In this document: piece after piece, positions 50,656 to 59,538 of the stretch
How positions within the stretch are numbered: position 1 is the first letter of the stretch
Layout: each line of letters opens with the position of its first letter
DNA from: Kribbella rubisoli
GTDB taxonomy: Bacteria; Actinomycetota; Actinomycetes; Propionibacteriales; Kribbellaceae
Reading direction: 5' to 3'
DNA: 64,000 bases
Assembly (NCBI RefSeq): GCF_004217145.1
Contig: NZ_SHKR01000015.1
Coordinates: forward strand, 1 to 64,000
Translations under genes and position numbers: made by a program
Notes under the pieces: generated by a model
What the model saw: the letters and a program-made list of their open reading frames with translations, nothing else
The model's database searches: none
Told to the model about the DNA's origin: nothing

Positions 50656-51038
50656 ATCCAGGCCGGATCCTGGTGGTGGAGGACAATCCGAAGAACCTCA
50701 AGCTGGTCCGGGACGTACTCCGGTTCTCCGGCTACGAGGTGATCGAGGCGACGTCGGGTGAGGACGGGGTTCGGCTGGCCGCGTCCGAGCATCCCGACCT
50801 GATCCTGATGGACCTGCAGCTGCCCGGTATCGACGGTGCCGAGGCCCTGCGCCGGATCCGGGCCGGCGAGCGCGAGCACGCCGTACCTGTGGTGGCGGTG
50901 ACGGCGTTCGCGATGGACAACGACCGGCATGACGCGTTCGCATCGGGCTTCACCGGGTACGTCGAGAAGCCGATCAGCATTCGCCGGCTGCCGCAGCAGG
51001 TACGCGACTTTCTCCAGCTCGGCGGTGCGACGACATGA
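50652..51038 (+). CDS. Stand-alone receiver (CheY/DivK-like)
   Basis: 128 residues, receiver only. Acidic pair Glu10/Asp11 (VVEDN), phosphoacceptor Asp54 in LILMDLQLPG, Thr in VTAFAM and Lys in YVEKPI. It has no output domain, like DivK or Spo0F, so it probably relays phosphate or binds a target directly. Four-base overlaps on both sides place it strictly between the hybrid kinase and the receiver-cyclase. Confidence 0.93.
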   Translation: MNPGRILVVEDNPKNLKLVRDVLRFSGYEVIEATSGEDGVRLAASEHPDLILMDLQLPGIDGAEALRRIRAGEREHAVPVVAVTAFAMDNDRHDAFASGFTGYVEKPISIRRLPQQVRDFLQLGGATT

Positions 51039-52165
51039 CTGCTGACGGGACCAGGGTTCTGGTCGTCGACGACCAGCCGCCGAACGTGCGGTTGCTGGAG
51101 GCGATCCTCAGCCCGCGGGGGTACGACGTAGTGACGGCGTCCTCGGGTGAGCAGGCGCTGGAGCTGATCGGCGCCGAGGAGATCGATCTCGTCCTGCTGG
51201 ACATCCTGATGCCGGGGATCGACGGCTACGAGGTCTGCCGGCGCATCCGCGACCAGGTGGACACGGCGTACCTGCCGGTGGTGATGGTGACGGCCAGCGG
51301 TGACGAGCAGAAGGTGAAGGCGCTCGAGGCCGGAGCCGACGACTTCCTCACCAAGCCGATCAACCAGAGCGAACTGCTGGCCAGGGTCGCGTCGCTCGCG
51401 CGGATCAAGCGCTACCAGGACACGATCAAACGGCAGGCCGCCGAGCTGGCCGGGTGGAACCAGGAACTGGAGTCGAGGGTCGAGCATCAGGTCTCGCAAC
51501 TACAGCGGATGGGCCGGCTGCGGCGCTTCCTCAGCCCGCAACTCGCCGAGCTGATCGTCGACTCCGGCGACGAGTCGTTCCTGGCCAGTCACCGGCGCGA
51601 GATCGTCGTGGTGTTCTGTGATCTGCGCGGCTTCACCACGTTCGCGGAGGCCAGCGAGCCCGAGGAAGTGATGGGCGTGCTGGAGGAGTACCACCACGCG
51701 CTCGGCGACCTGATCTTCCGGTTCGAGGGGACGCTGGAGCGGTTCGCGGGCGACGGCCTGATGGTGTTCTTCAACGATCCGGTCCGGTGCGAGGACGCTC
51801 CGCTGCGCGCGTTGCGGATGAGCGTCGCGATGCGCACCAGGGTCCGTGGACTGGCCGAGGCCTGGAGCCGGCGTGGACACGATCTCTCCCTGGGCATCGG
51901 CGCCGCGCAGGGGTACGCGACGCTGGGCACGATCGGTTTCGACGGACGGCTCGACTACGCGGCGATCGGCAGCGTGACCAACCTCGCGGCGCGGTTGTGT
52001 GCGGACGCCGAGCCCTGGCAGATCCTCGCGACGGAACGAGTCTTCAGCGCCGCCGGCGACGGGGTCCTGGGTGAGGACGCCGGGCTCCGGGAGGTTCGCG
52101 GCTTCAGCCGGACCGTGCACGCGTACAGCATCCGCGGGCTCGACAACTCGAGGATCGCGTCATGA
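51035..52165 (+). CDS. Receiver-class III nucleotide cyclase fusion
   Basis: 376 residues. Receiver (about 7-122, Asp56 in LVLLDILMPG), a coiled-coil linker (about 125-175), then a class III cyclase domain (about 185-365). Metal-binding Asp196 in VFCDLRGFTTF and Asp240 in RFAGDGLMVFF are both present, and the transition-state Asn/Arg lie in NLAARL, so the catalytic site looks intact. Such proteins form cAMP (or cGMP) when the receiver is phosphorylated. The cluster also carries an ATP-grasp ligase. ATG at 51035 overlaps the previous stop. Confidence 0.92.
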   Translation: MTADGTRVLVVDDQPPNVRLLEAILSPRGYDVVTASSGEQALELIGAEEIDLVLLDILMPGIDGYEVCRRIRDQVDTAYLPVVMVTASGDEQKVKALEAGADDFLTKPINQSELLARVASLARIKRYQDTIKRQAAELAGWNQELESRVEHQVSQLQRMGRLRRFLSPQLAELIVDSGDESFLASHRREIVVVFCDLRGFTTFAEASEPEEVMGVLEEYHHALGDLIFRFEGTLERFAGDGLMVFFNDPVRCEDAPLRALRMSVAMRTRVRGLAEAWSRRGHDLSLGIGAAQGYATLGTIGFDGRLDYAAIGSVTNLAARLCADAEPWQILATERVFSAAGDGVLGEDAGLREVRGFSRTVHAYSIRGLDNSRIAS

Positions 52166-53751
52166 GCGGCGATCTGTGGGCGGGGCCCGAACAGAACGAG
52201 CCCGTACTGTCGGCGTTGACCGAGGGGGAGCGGTACGAGCGGTTCGACCTGTTGCAAGGGCGGATGGCCGGGGTGTGGGACGCGATGCGGCGGAACTACG
52301 ACGACGAGACCGTGATCGTCATACCGTCGCTCACGTTAGACAAGACGACGTCGGAGTCCGGGACATTGATGCAGGCGTACGAGGAGCGGTTTCTGTTCTT
52401 GTTGATTCTGTTGCGGGAGCCGCGGTTGCGGATGGTGTATGTGACCTCGCTTCCGATCGCGCCCGAGATTATCGAGTACTACTTGTCGTTGCTGCCCGGG
52501 GTGATTCCGAGTCATGCGCGGGCTCGGCTGTCGCTGGTCTCGGTTGATGATGCGTCGCCGGTGTCGCTCAGCGAGAAGCTGCTGGCCCGGCCGCGGCTGC
52601 TGCAGCGGATCGCCGACCTGATCCCGAACCGGATGCGGTCGCATCTGATTCCGTACAACACGACCGAACTCGAGCGCGATGTCGCGATCAGTCTCGGCAT
52701 CCCGATGTACGCCGCCGATCCGCGGCTCGCGCCGTTGGGGTCGAAGTCGGGGTGCAGGCGGATGTTCGCGGAGGTCGGCGTACCGCATCCGCTGGGTCAG
52801 GAGGACCTGCGGAGTATGGACGAGCTCGCCGACGCACTGCTGACGATGCGAGCCGAACGGCCGGCGATGGACAGCGTGATCGTGAAGCTGAATGAAGGCG
52901 TGTCCGGTGAGGGCAATGCGGTGGTTCGGCTGAAGGGACTGCCGACGCCCGGCGCGCCGGGGGAGCGCGACGAGGTGCTGCAGCGACTCCGCGAGATGGA
53001 ACTGGAGTCCCTGACGACGTCGTTCGACGTGTACATCGCGAAGTTCGCGGAGAACGGCGGCATCGTCGAGGAGCGGATCGTCGGCGACGAGTTGCGTAGT
53101 CCCAGTGTTCAGCTGCGGGTCGTCCCCGGTGGGAAGGTCGAGTTGCTGTCGACCCACGATCAGTTGCTCGGCGGCGCGAGCGGGCAGAGCTATCTGGGCT
53201 GCGTGTTCCCCGCGGCCCCGGAGTACGCACGGATGATCACCGATCATGCGGCGACGATCGGGCAGCGGCTGGCGGACGAGGGTGCGCTCGGGCGGTTCGC
53301 GGTCGACTTCGTCGTGGTGCGCGGTGCGGACGGCGGCTGGACGGCGTACGCGATCGAACTGAACCTGCGCAAGGGCGGTACGACGCATCCGTTCCTCACG
53401 CTGCAGTTCCTCACCGACGGGCGGTACGACCCGCGGACGGCGATGTTCCTGACGCCGAGCGGACATGAGAAACACCTGGTCGCGACGGATCACCTCGAGT
53501 CGGAGCTGCTGACCGGGCTCGGGCCGGCGGACCTGTTCGACATCGTCGCGCGCAACGGGCTGCACTTCGACCAGTCGCGGCAGGTGGGGATCGTCTTCCA
53601 CATGATCAGCTGCCTGACCGAGTGCGGCCGGCTCGGACTGACCGCGGTAGGGGACAGCCCGGCGGAGGCGGATCGCCGGTACCGTGATGCCTCCCGCATC
53701 GTGCTCGCCGAGGCCGAGAAGGCTTTCGCCGAGCGCCCGCTCCCACTCTGA
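52162..53751 (+). CDS. PGM1-related ATP-grasp peptide ligase-like protein
   Basis: 529 residues. An N-terminal pre-ATP-grasp domain (about 1-175; VIVIPSLTLDKTTSES, FLILLREPRLRMVYVTSLP in part) precedes an ATP-grasp domain (about 180-430) with VIVKLNEGVSGEGNAVV, VEERIVG and YAIELNLRKGGTTHP, whose Glu-x-Asn and Arg ligate Mg-ATP. A helical tail follows. PGM1, from the pheganomycin pathway, joins a non-ribosomal amino acid to peptides; relatives link carboxylates to amines. Substrates here are unknown. Overlaps the cyclase stop (ATGA) and is followed nine bases later by the next gene. Confidence 0.87.
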   Translation: MSGDLWAGPEQNEPVLSALTEGERYERFDLLQGRMAGVWDAMRRNYDDETVIVIPSLTLDKTTSESGTLMQAYEERFLFLLILLREPRLRMVYVTSLPIAPEIIEYYLSLLPGVIPSHARARLSLVSVDDASPVSLSEKLLARPRLLQRIADLIPNRMRSHLIPYNTTELERDVAISLGIPMYAADPRLAPLGSKSGCRRMFAEVGVPHPLGQEDLRSMDELADALLTMRAERPAMDSVIVKLNEGVSGEGNAVVRLKGLPTPGAPGERDEVLQRLREMELESLTTSFDVYIAKFAENGGIVEERIVGDELRSPSVQLRVVPGGKVELLSTHDQLLGGASGQSYLGCVFPAAPEYARMITDHAATIGQRLADEGALGRFAVDFVVVRGADGGWTAYAIELNLRKGGTTHPFLTLQFLTDGRYDPRTAMFLTPSGHEKHLVATDHLESELLTGLGPADLFDIVARNGLHFDQSRQVGIVFHMISCLTECGRLGLTAVGDSPAEADRRYRDASRIVLAEAEKAFAERPLPL

Positions 53752-53760
53752 AGGGCCTAT

Positions 53761-54399
53761 ATGCAGCGAGTTTGGTACGTCGCCTACGGATCCAACCTCG
53801 CCCTCGCCCGATTCCGCTGCTACCTCTCTGGCGGCCGCCCCGAAGGCGGAGCACGCGTGTATCCGGGCTGCCGGGACCACACCGACCCGGAGGAGATCGC
53901 CGGCGTCGAGGTCCCCGGCGGCCTCGTCTTCTCCGGTACGTCGAAGGTGTGGGGCGGCGGCTCCGCCTTCTACGACGCGAGCGCTGACGGGATCGTCGCC
54001 GGTCGCGCCTACCTCCTGACACCCGGCCAGCTCGGCGACGTCGCGGCGCAGGAGATGCGCCGCGAGCCGGGCGGCGAGTTCGCCGTGGACCTCGCCGGCC
54101 TGTTGCCCGTGGTCGACTCACTGCACACGATGGGCCCGGGCCGCTACGAAACAGTGGCCCGCCTGGGCGAGCGGGACGGCGTACCGATGTTCACCGTCAC
54201 GCACGGAACCGTCACCGATCTCGAGCCGTCCGCGCCGACAGCGTCGTACCTGCGCTGGATAGCTACCGGCCTGGTCGAAGCACACGGCTGGGGGATCGAT
54301 CGCGTGGTCGAGTACCTGCATGCGGCGCCGGGCGTTCAGTTGGGTTGGACGCCCGGCGCGTTGCGGTCAGTGCTTGATGGCGATGCAGGTCGCGGTTGA
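53761..54399 (+). CDS. Gamma-glutamylcyclotransferase-like protein
   Basis: 212 residues beginning VWYVAYGSNLALARF, the YGSN signature of the gamma-glutamylcyclotransferase/BtrG fold, which binds gamma-glutamyl groups. Automatic annotation often calls this type a histone deacetylase, which I consider wrong. A clear catalytic Glu is not certain; candidates lie in GGEFAVDL. ATG at 53761 with AAGGG six bases upstream, nine bases after the ATP-grasp stop, so probably the fifth gene of that operon. Its end overlaps the convergent peptidase by 33 bases. Confidence 0.72.
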   Translation: MQRVWYVAYGSNLALARFRCYLSGGRPEGGARVYPGCRDHTDPEEIAGVEVPGGLVFSGTSKVWGGGSAFYDASADGIVAGRAYLLTPGQLGDVAAQEMRREPGGEFAVDLAGLLPVVDSLHTMGPGRYETVARLGERDGVPMFTVTHGTVTDLEPSAPTASYLRWIATGLVEAHGWGIDRVVEYLHAAPGVQLGWTPGALRSVLDGDAGRG

Positions 54400-56454
54400 G
54401 GTCTTGGTGGGGTCGCTTTCGGAGGTGGCGGTGAGGGTGATCTTGCCGATCGGGCCGGTGCCGGGCTTGGTGTAGACGGGGACGGTGACCTGCTGGCCGG
54501 CGTTGGCGGTTGCGAGGGCGTTGGGCAGGGCGATCGACCAGCCGTTGGCCTTGGCGGACAGACGGTAGACGTCGCCCTTCAGGTACTGCGTGATGTCCTC
54601 CGGCCCGGACGTCGTACCGGCCTTGCCGGTGTTCGTGAGGCTGAAGTTGCACGTCTGTACGCCGCTGCGGTCCGGCTTCGCGACCGTGGGCAGGACGCGT
54701 ACGCCGCGCTTCTGCGCGCCCGAGCCGTCGAGCGAGCGGACCGCGACCGTGTACGACAGCACGCCCTTGCGGTCCCGGTGGATGTTGGTGATGTAGAAGT
54801 GCAGCCGGTTCGCGGCGTCGGTGTACTCGTACTCGCTGCCGGAGTTCGTGCCCGCGTGGAAGAGCGCGTCCGACAGTTGGCGGTAGTCGCCGATCGTGAT
54901 CGGGACCTTGGTGCCGTCGGGCAGGACGTAGTCGGTCAGGTTGATGTCCTGCGGGTTCGCGTCGACGACCCACTCGAACGGCGCCCGGTCCTGGTTCTTC
55001 GTCTTCGCCAGCAGTACGCCGGAATCGGGCGTGAACGAATCCGTGCCCATCCGATCGACGACCTCGACCGTGTAGTTCTGGTACCCGCGACCGTCGCACA
55101 ACGGGTCCGTCGCAGCGTCGCACGGCGCGTCGAGATCACCGGGGCCGCCGAGCTCGATGTTGATACCGGACAGGTCCTTCGCGCCCGGGTTCACGCTGCG
55201 CGCGGTGACGTTCGCGATCACGACCCCTGACGACGCGAGGGTTTCGCGGGAGAGTCTGAGCACGTTCTGCTCATCGACCATCTGCAGCTTGATCTTGTTG
55301 CGCAGCATGTGTTGCGCGCCCATCGAGGCGCCGCCGGTCGCGGGGATCATCCACCGGCTGTGTGGACCGCCCGGGCCGTTGAAGCTGCCTCGGGACAGCA
55401 TCTCCCAGATGCCGGTGTACGCGCGTCTCGGTGGTACGCCGTACGGGTTGTTGTAGTTGTCGCCGATCCCGAGGATGTGGCTGAACTCGTGCGCGAAGAC
55501 CGCCATCCCCGAGCTCTCGGCCTGCGTCGACGAGCCGCCGCCGGCGTTCGGCCAGATCGACGAGCCGGCGGCCCACGACGTCCAGTCGACGTACCGGGTG
55601 TCGGACCAGTTCGGCAGTGCCGGGTCCGGCGGACCGAAGTCGTCGGTGACGTCCTCCTTGGTCGGGAACTTCATCATCCCGAACTCCTGCCAGGTGGACG
55701 ATTCGTCCTGCCCGGCGCTGAGGAAGAACACGAAGTCATAGCCGGCCGGTACTTCGGGACCCTGGTCGGCGACCCACGCGGCCTTGCCGTCTGTCCGGAT
55801 GTCGCGTTCGCAGTTGTCGCCGGCCGGGCATTCCGCGGGGCTCTGGAACTCCATGCCGTACTCGTGCGACTTACCGGGCATCCGGTACGGGCCGAACGCG
55901 GTGAGGTCGACGCCGTACCGGCCGCCGGAGTCCTCCATCCAGTACTCGTGCAGCGTGTGCCCGTGGTTCAGCGGCTCGGGCTTGTTCAGGAAGTCGTGGT
56001 AGAACGACGCGACCTGATCCGGCGGTACGCCGTTCGCCGCCGCGCTCGGGTTGCCGAACACGGTCGACCCCTTGGGCTTGGTGATGACGAAGTCCTGGTT
56101 CGGGTAGTCGAGCAGTACGAGCGCCCCCTTGAAGGTCCGCTGCGATCCCTTCACCGCGGGGTCGGCCCAGTTCGTCCCCGGCGGTTTGGTGTAGTCGTCC
56201 CACGTCATGTGGTCCGGGTTCTCCCAGTTCTGCGGGTCGATCGGACCCGGCAGACCGTTGGACACGGTCCTCGCGACACGCTGATCCTGCCCCGACTCCT
56301 GCCACGGCTGCTTCTGCGGCCAGTGCGGGTACTGCCAGGCGTTCACGGGGTCAGGAGGATCGCTCGGTGCGGCGAGCGCCATCGAAGGCACCGAGACAGC
56401 GGCAAGCACTGCGACCAGCCGCAGGACACGACGAAGTTTCCGTTGCTCAGACAC
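54367..56454 (-). CDS. Secreted M6 immune-inhibitor-A-like metalloprotease
   Basis: 695 residues from the GTG at 56454. Signal peptide with a long hydrophobic core (VLRLVAVLAAVSVPSMALA), a propeptide with W/P-rich segments, then the M6 catalytic domain with the zinc motif FAHEFSHILGIGDNYNN and the GIWEMLSRGSF Met-turn region. A C-terminal beta domain follows. Homologues digest host or competitor proteins. The start is uncertain: GTG 56454 gives the best signal peptide, while the longer frame to 56529 adds a non-signal stretch. Confidence 0.85.
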   Translation of the reverse strand: MSEQRKLRRVLRLVAVLAAVSVPSMALAAPSDPPDPVNAWQYPHWPQKQPWQESGQDQRVARTVSNGLPGPIDPQNWENPDHMTWDDYTKPPGTNWADPAVKGSQRTFKGALVLLDYPNQDFVITKPKGSTVFGNPSAAANGVPPDQVASFYHDFLNKPEPLNHGHTLHEYWMEDSGGRYGVDLTAFGPYRMPGKSHEYGMEFQSPAECPAGDNCERDIRTDGKAAWVADQGPEVPAGYDFVFFLSAGQDESSTWQEFGMMKFPTKEDVTDDFGPPDPALPNWSDTRYVDWTSWAAGSSIWPNAGGGSSTQAESSGMAVFAHEFSHILGIGDNYNNPYGVPPRRAYTGIWEMLSRGSFNGPGGPHSRWMIPATGGASMGAQHMLRNKIKLQMVDEQNVLRLSRETLASSGVVIANVTARSVNPGAKDLSGINIELGGPGDLDAPCDAATDPLCDGRGYQNYTVEVVDRMGTDSFTPDSGVLLAKTKNQDRAPFEWVVDANPQDINLTDYVLPDGTKVPITIGDYRQLSDALFHAGTNSGSEYEYTDAANRLHFYITNIHRDRKGVLSYTVAVRSLDGSGAQKRGVRVLPTVAKPDRSGVQTCNFSLTNTGKAGTTSGPEDITQYLKGDVYRLSAKANGWSIALPNALATANAGQQVTVPVYTKPGTGPIGKITLTATSESDPTKTSTATCIAIKH

Positions 56455-56520
56455 GGGCGGGCATCCGATCGACGAAGGGCGGGACATCGAACAAGTCATG
56501 AGCATGCCTGGCGAGAGGCC

Positions 56521-56550
56521 TGACCACAACAGCTCGGATCACTGTATACA
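56521..56550 (+). promoter_or_regulatory. Possible promoter of the aldehyde dehydrogenase gene
   Basis: TGACCA (56521-56526), 18-base spacer, TATACA (56545-56550). The -10 lies in the GTATAC palindrome. Confidence 0.4.
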
Positions 56551-56552
56551 GT
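56541..56552. promoter_or_regulatory. GTATAC-centred palindrome, likely operator
   Basis: ACTGTATACAGT is a perfect 12-base palindrome in a high-GC context. TGTATACA cores are typical of GntR/FadR-type sites. It sits 54 bases before the dehydrogenase start and covers its -10. Confidence 0.6.
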
Positions 56553-56606
56553 ATGGTGACCGTGGTGATCATGGTGAGCGGTGTCCCGGCTTTGGATGGA
56601 GGAGCG

Positions 56607-57965
56607 ATGTACTCAGTCACCGACCCGGCAAGTGGGCAGCTGGTGGAGGAAGTGGCCAACTCGACCGAGGAGGAGGTGCGGGTCGCGATCGGGCGGGTGT
56701 ACGACGCGTACCCGGACTGGCGACGTCGATCCGTACCGGAGCGGGCCGCGATCGTGGCGCGGGCGGCCGAGGGATTCGAGGAGCGGGCGGACGAGCTGGC
56801 GCAGATCATGACGCTGGAGATGGGCAAGCGGATCAACGAGGGCCGGGGCGAGGTCGGCATCGTCGTCGATATCTTCCGGTACTACGCGGAGCACGGGCCG
56901 GCCTTGCTCGCGGACGAGCCGATCGACATCAAGGGCGGGAACGCCGTCATCACGAAGGGCCCGATCGGCGCGCTGCTCGGGATCATGCCGTGGAACTTCC
57001 CGTGCTACCAGGTGGCCCGCTTCGTCGCGCCGAACCTCGTGCTCGGTAACACGATCTTGCTCAAGCACGCCTCGATCTGCCCGCGGTCGGCGCGCGCGAT
57101 CGAGGAGATCCTGCACGCGGCCGGCGTACCGGAAGACGTCTACGTGAACACGTTCGCGTCGAGCCGGCAGATCCCCGGGATCCTCGCCGACGCACGGATC
57201 GCGGGCGTCTCGCTGACCGGTAGCGAGCAGGCCGGGATCTCGGTCGCGGCCGAGGCCGGCAAGAACCTCAAGAAGACCGTGCTGGAACTCGGCGGCTCCG
57301 ACCCGCTGGTCATCCTCGACACCGACGACATGGACGAGACCGTCAACTCCACGGCGACCGCGCGGATGCGGAACTGCGGCCAGTCGTGCAACGCGCCGAA
57401 GCGGATGATCGTCCTCGCCGACATCTACGACGAGTACGTCGACCGCCTGACCAAACGGGTCGCGGAGTACTACGTGCCGGGCGACCCGTCGGACCCGTCG
57501 ACCAAGCTCCCGCCGCTCGCCTCGACTGCGGCCGCCGACGAGGTTGCCGCGCAGGTTTCCAAGGCGATCGAGCAAGGCGCGACTCTCCGCGCCGGCGGCC
57601 GCCGCATCACGCCAGGCGCGTACCTCGAAGCGACCGTCCTCACCGACGTCACCCCGGAGATGGACGCGTACTACGAGGAGATCTTCGGCCCGGTCGTGAT
57701 CGTCTTCAAGGCCTCCGACGAGGACGACGCGGTCCGGCTCGCCAACGACACGCCGTTCGGTCTCGGCGCCTCGGTCTGGGGCACGGACGCCGACCGCAAT
57801 CGCCGTGTAGCCAACCAGATCGACGCCGGCATGGTCTACCTCAATCGTGCGGGCGGCTCCCAGGCCGACCTCCCGTTCGGCGGTATCAAACGCTCCGGCC
57901 TCGGCCGCGAGCTCGGCCCGGCCGGCATCGAGGAATTCATGAACAAGAAGTCGATCCGGCTCTGA
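56607..57965 (+). CDS. NAD(P)-dependent succinate-semialdehyde dehydrogenase-like enzyme
   Basis: 452 residues, one aldehyde dehydrogenase domain. Cofactor motif IMPWNFP (Asn130), SLTGSEQAG, general base Glu227 in LELGGSDP and nucleophile Cys261 in NCGQSCNAPKR. The short Cys-containing loop matches the bacterial SSADH group that oxidises succinate semialdehyde to succinate at the end of GABA breakdown. Related aldehydes are possible. ATG at 56607 has GGAGGAG two bases before a three-base spacer; an upstream frame is less likely. A GntR-like site precedes it. Confidence 0.88.
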   Translation: MYSVTDPASGQLVEEVANSTEEEVRVAIGRVYDAYPDWRRRSVPERAAIVARAAEGFEERADELAQIMTLEMGKRINEGRGEVGIVVDIFRYYAEHGPALLADEPIDIKGGNAVITKGPIGALLGIMPWNFPCYQVARFVAPNLVLGNTILLKHASICPRSARAIEEILHAAGVPEDVYVNTFASSRQIPGILADARIAGVSLTGSEQAGISVAAEAGKNLKKTVLELGGSDPLVILDTDDMDETVNSTATARMRNCGQSCNAPKRMIVLADIYDEYVDRLTKRVAEYYVPGDPSDPSTKLPPLASTAAADEVAAQVSKAIEQGATLRAGGRRITPGAYLEATVLTDVTPEMDAYYEEIFGPVVIVFKASDEDDAVRLANDTPFGLGASVWGTDADRNRRVANQIDAGMVYLNRAGGSQADLPFGGIKRSGLGRELGPAGIEEFMNKKSIRL

Positions 57966-58048
57966 TGTCAGGAACCGGTCATCGAGGTGCGGCGGCCCGC
58001 GGCCCCGGTCACACTGGGGGTGACGCCCCGTGACCGAGAGCGATGCAT

Positions 58049-59500
58049 ATGAGCTACCAGCAGTTTCCGCCCCCGCAAGGTACGCCGTACCCGGGACCGC
58101 CGCCGAAGCAGCTCAGACCGCACGACCCGCTAGCCGTTGCCCTAGGCAACGCTTCGTTCCTCGGGCTCGGTTATTTTCTGATCCGCCGCCGGCTCTTCGG
58201 CATCCTCGGTCTCGTCGGTACGGCGATCCTCGTCGTCCTGCTGTGCACTCAACGGAAGACCGGCTACGAGTTCGCCCTGCTCGGGTGGGGCGTGCTCCAG
58301 ATCGTCCACGGCTGGTTCCTGGCCCGTAGCCAACGTCTGCAGGCGGCCAGTCGCACCAAGCGGCTGGTCGCCCTCGGCGTCACCCTCGTGGTGCTCGGTG
58401 GCGTCGCCTTCGGCCGGTACGACGCGCAGCGGATCGACAAGCAGGCGGTCGCGGAGCGTGCGGCCGGCGACTGCGGCGGCGTGCGGGCGGCGCAGGCGAA
58501 GTACAACCTGGGGCACCGGATCGGCGACGCGCCGCGGACCGTCCGCGTCGAGGGCGATGTCGCGGCATGCGATCGGATCGACGCCGCCGCGGACGTGCTG
58601 CAGAGCGCCACGACGCTGATCGACGTACCCAGGATGAAGGCGGGCTTCGACCAGCTGTCGGCCGTTGCCGCTGACCCGAACCAGCAGCAGACCGTGGGCA
58701 GGGCGGTCGACCAATTCGTGGGCAGGTTCCCGCTGAAGGACTCGTGCGCGAGTCTCGAGGTGACCGAGTGGCTGCGGACCCGGAAGCCGGTCGGCAACGT
58801 CCTCGACCGGCCGAACGCGCTCGTCCCGAAGATCGAGCCGAACGCGCTGCTCGGCTGCGCCGACGCACAGGCGGCCAAAGCCGACTGGGCCGGCGCGCGC
58901 AGCACGTACCAGCTGCTGGTGACCCGCTACCCGCACGCGAAGCAGGCGGTCCGGGCGCGTGCCGGCGTACAGAACGCGAACTACCAGATCCTGCAGGCAA
59001 AGATCCGGGCGGAGCTGGCGCGGGTGCGCGGTCTCGTTTCGTCCGGCGGTTACTGCTCGACGCCCGCGAAGTACAGCCCCGCACCGCGGGTTCGCGGCGG
59101 CGTCAACCGGGCGGTGTTCTCCGGCGCAAGCGAGTACACGAGCAAGCTGCCGTCACAGTGGAAGGGGACCACGGCCGACAACGCGGCCCTGGTCGTCTGC
59201 GCGGGGGAGGAGACGCAAGGGTCGGCCGTGCGCACCTGCCGGTACACGCCCTTCATCGGCTCGAGTGGGACCGACACCTGGGTGACGTTCTACAAGATCC
59301 AGGTTCCGGTCCGCGTGTACGAGCTGCGCACCGGCCGCCTGATCCGGACCGGCAACGTGCAGATCAGCGGGTCGGTCTGTCCCGCGACGATCTCGTACAC
59401 GACGTACAACGGCATCGGTTTCCCCGACACGGAGCAGGACGTGAAGCCGACCGCCGCCACGATCCGGTCCGCGTTCCAACCCCTCGTCGTCAGGCCGTGA
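58049..59500 (+). CDS. Membrane-anchored protein with tandem helical/beta extracellular part
   Basis: 483 residues. A Pro/Gln-rich N-terminus (QQFPPPQGTPYPGPPP) precedes three or four hydrophobic helices (about 28-45, 50-68, 74-88 and 105-122), then about 360 exported residues with eight or so Cys, which may form disulfides. Residues 140-330 look helical with TPR-like spacing (WAGARSTYQLLVTRYPHAKQAVRAR). The family is not recognised. The next gene starts 38 bases downstream. ATG 58049 is chosen because GAGAG lies eight bases upstream; ATG 58043 is possible. Confidence 0.65.
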   Translation: MSYQQFPPPQGTPYPGPPPKQLRPHDPLAVALGNASFLGLGYFLIRRRLFGILGLVGTAILVVLLCTQRKTGYEFALLGWGVLQIVHGWFLARSQRLQAASRTKRLVALGVTLVVLGGVAFGRYDAQRIDKQAVAERAAGDCGGVRAAQAKYNLGHRIGDAPRTVRVEGDVAACDRIDAAADVLQSATTLIDVPRMKAGFDQLSAVAADPNQQQTVGRAVDQFVGRFPLKDSCASLEVTEWLRTRKPVGNVLDRPNALVPKIEPNALLGCADAQAAKADWAGARSTYQLLVTRYPHAKQAVRARAGVQNANYQILQAKIRAELARVRGLVSSGGYCSTPAKYSPAPRVRGGVNRAVFSGASEYTSKLPSQWKGTTADNAALVVCAGEETQGSAVRTCRYTPFIGSSGTDTWVTFYKIQVPVRVYELRTGRLIRTGNVQISGSVCPATISYTTYNGIGFPDTEQDVKPTAATIRSAFQPLVVRP

Positions 59501-59538
59501 ACCGCGCATACTGCGAGTGAGCGAGGGGGGAACCGCTG

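Noticed and set aside
52162..53751. Pheganomycin-like biosynthetic gene cluster
   Set aside because: Only the ligase family is shared. No precursor peptide, amino-acid-building or export genes lie nearby; the neighbours are signalling genes.
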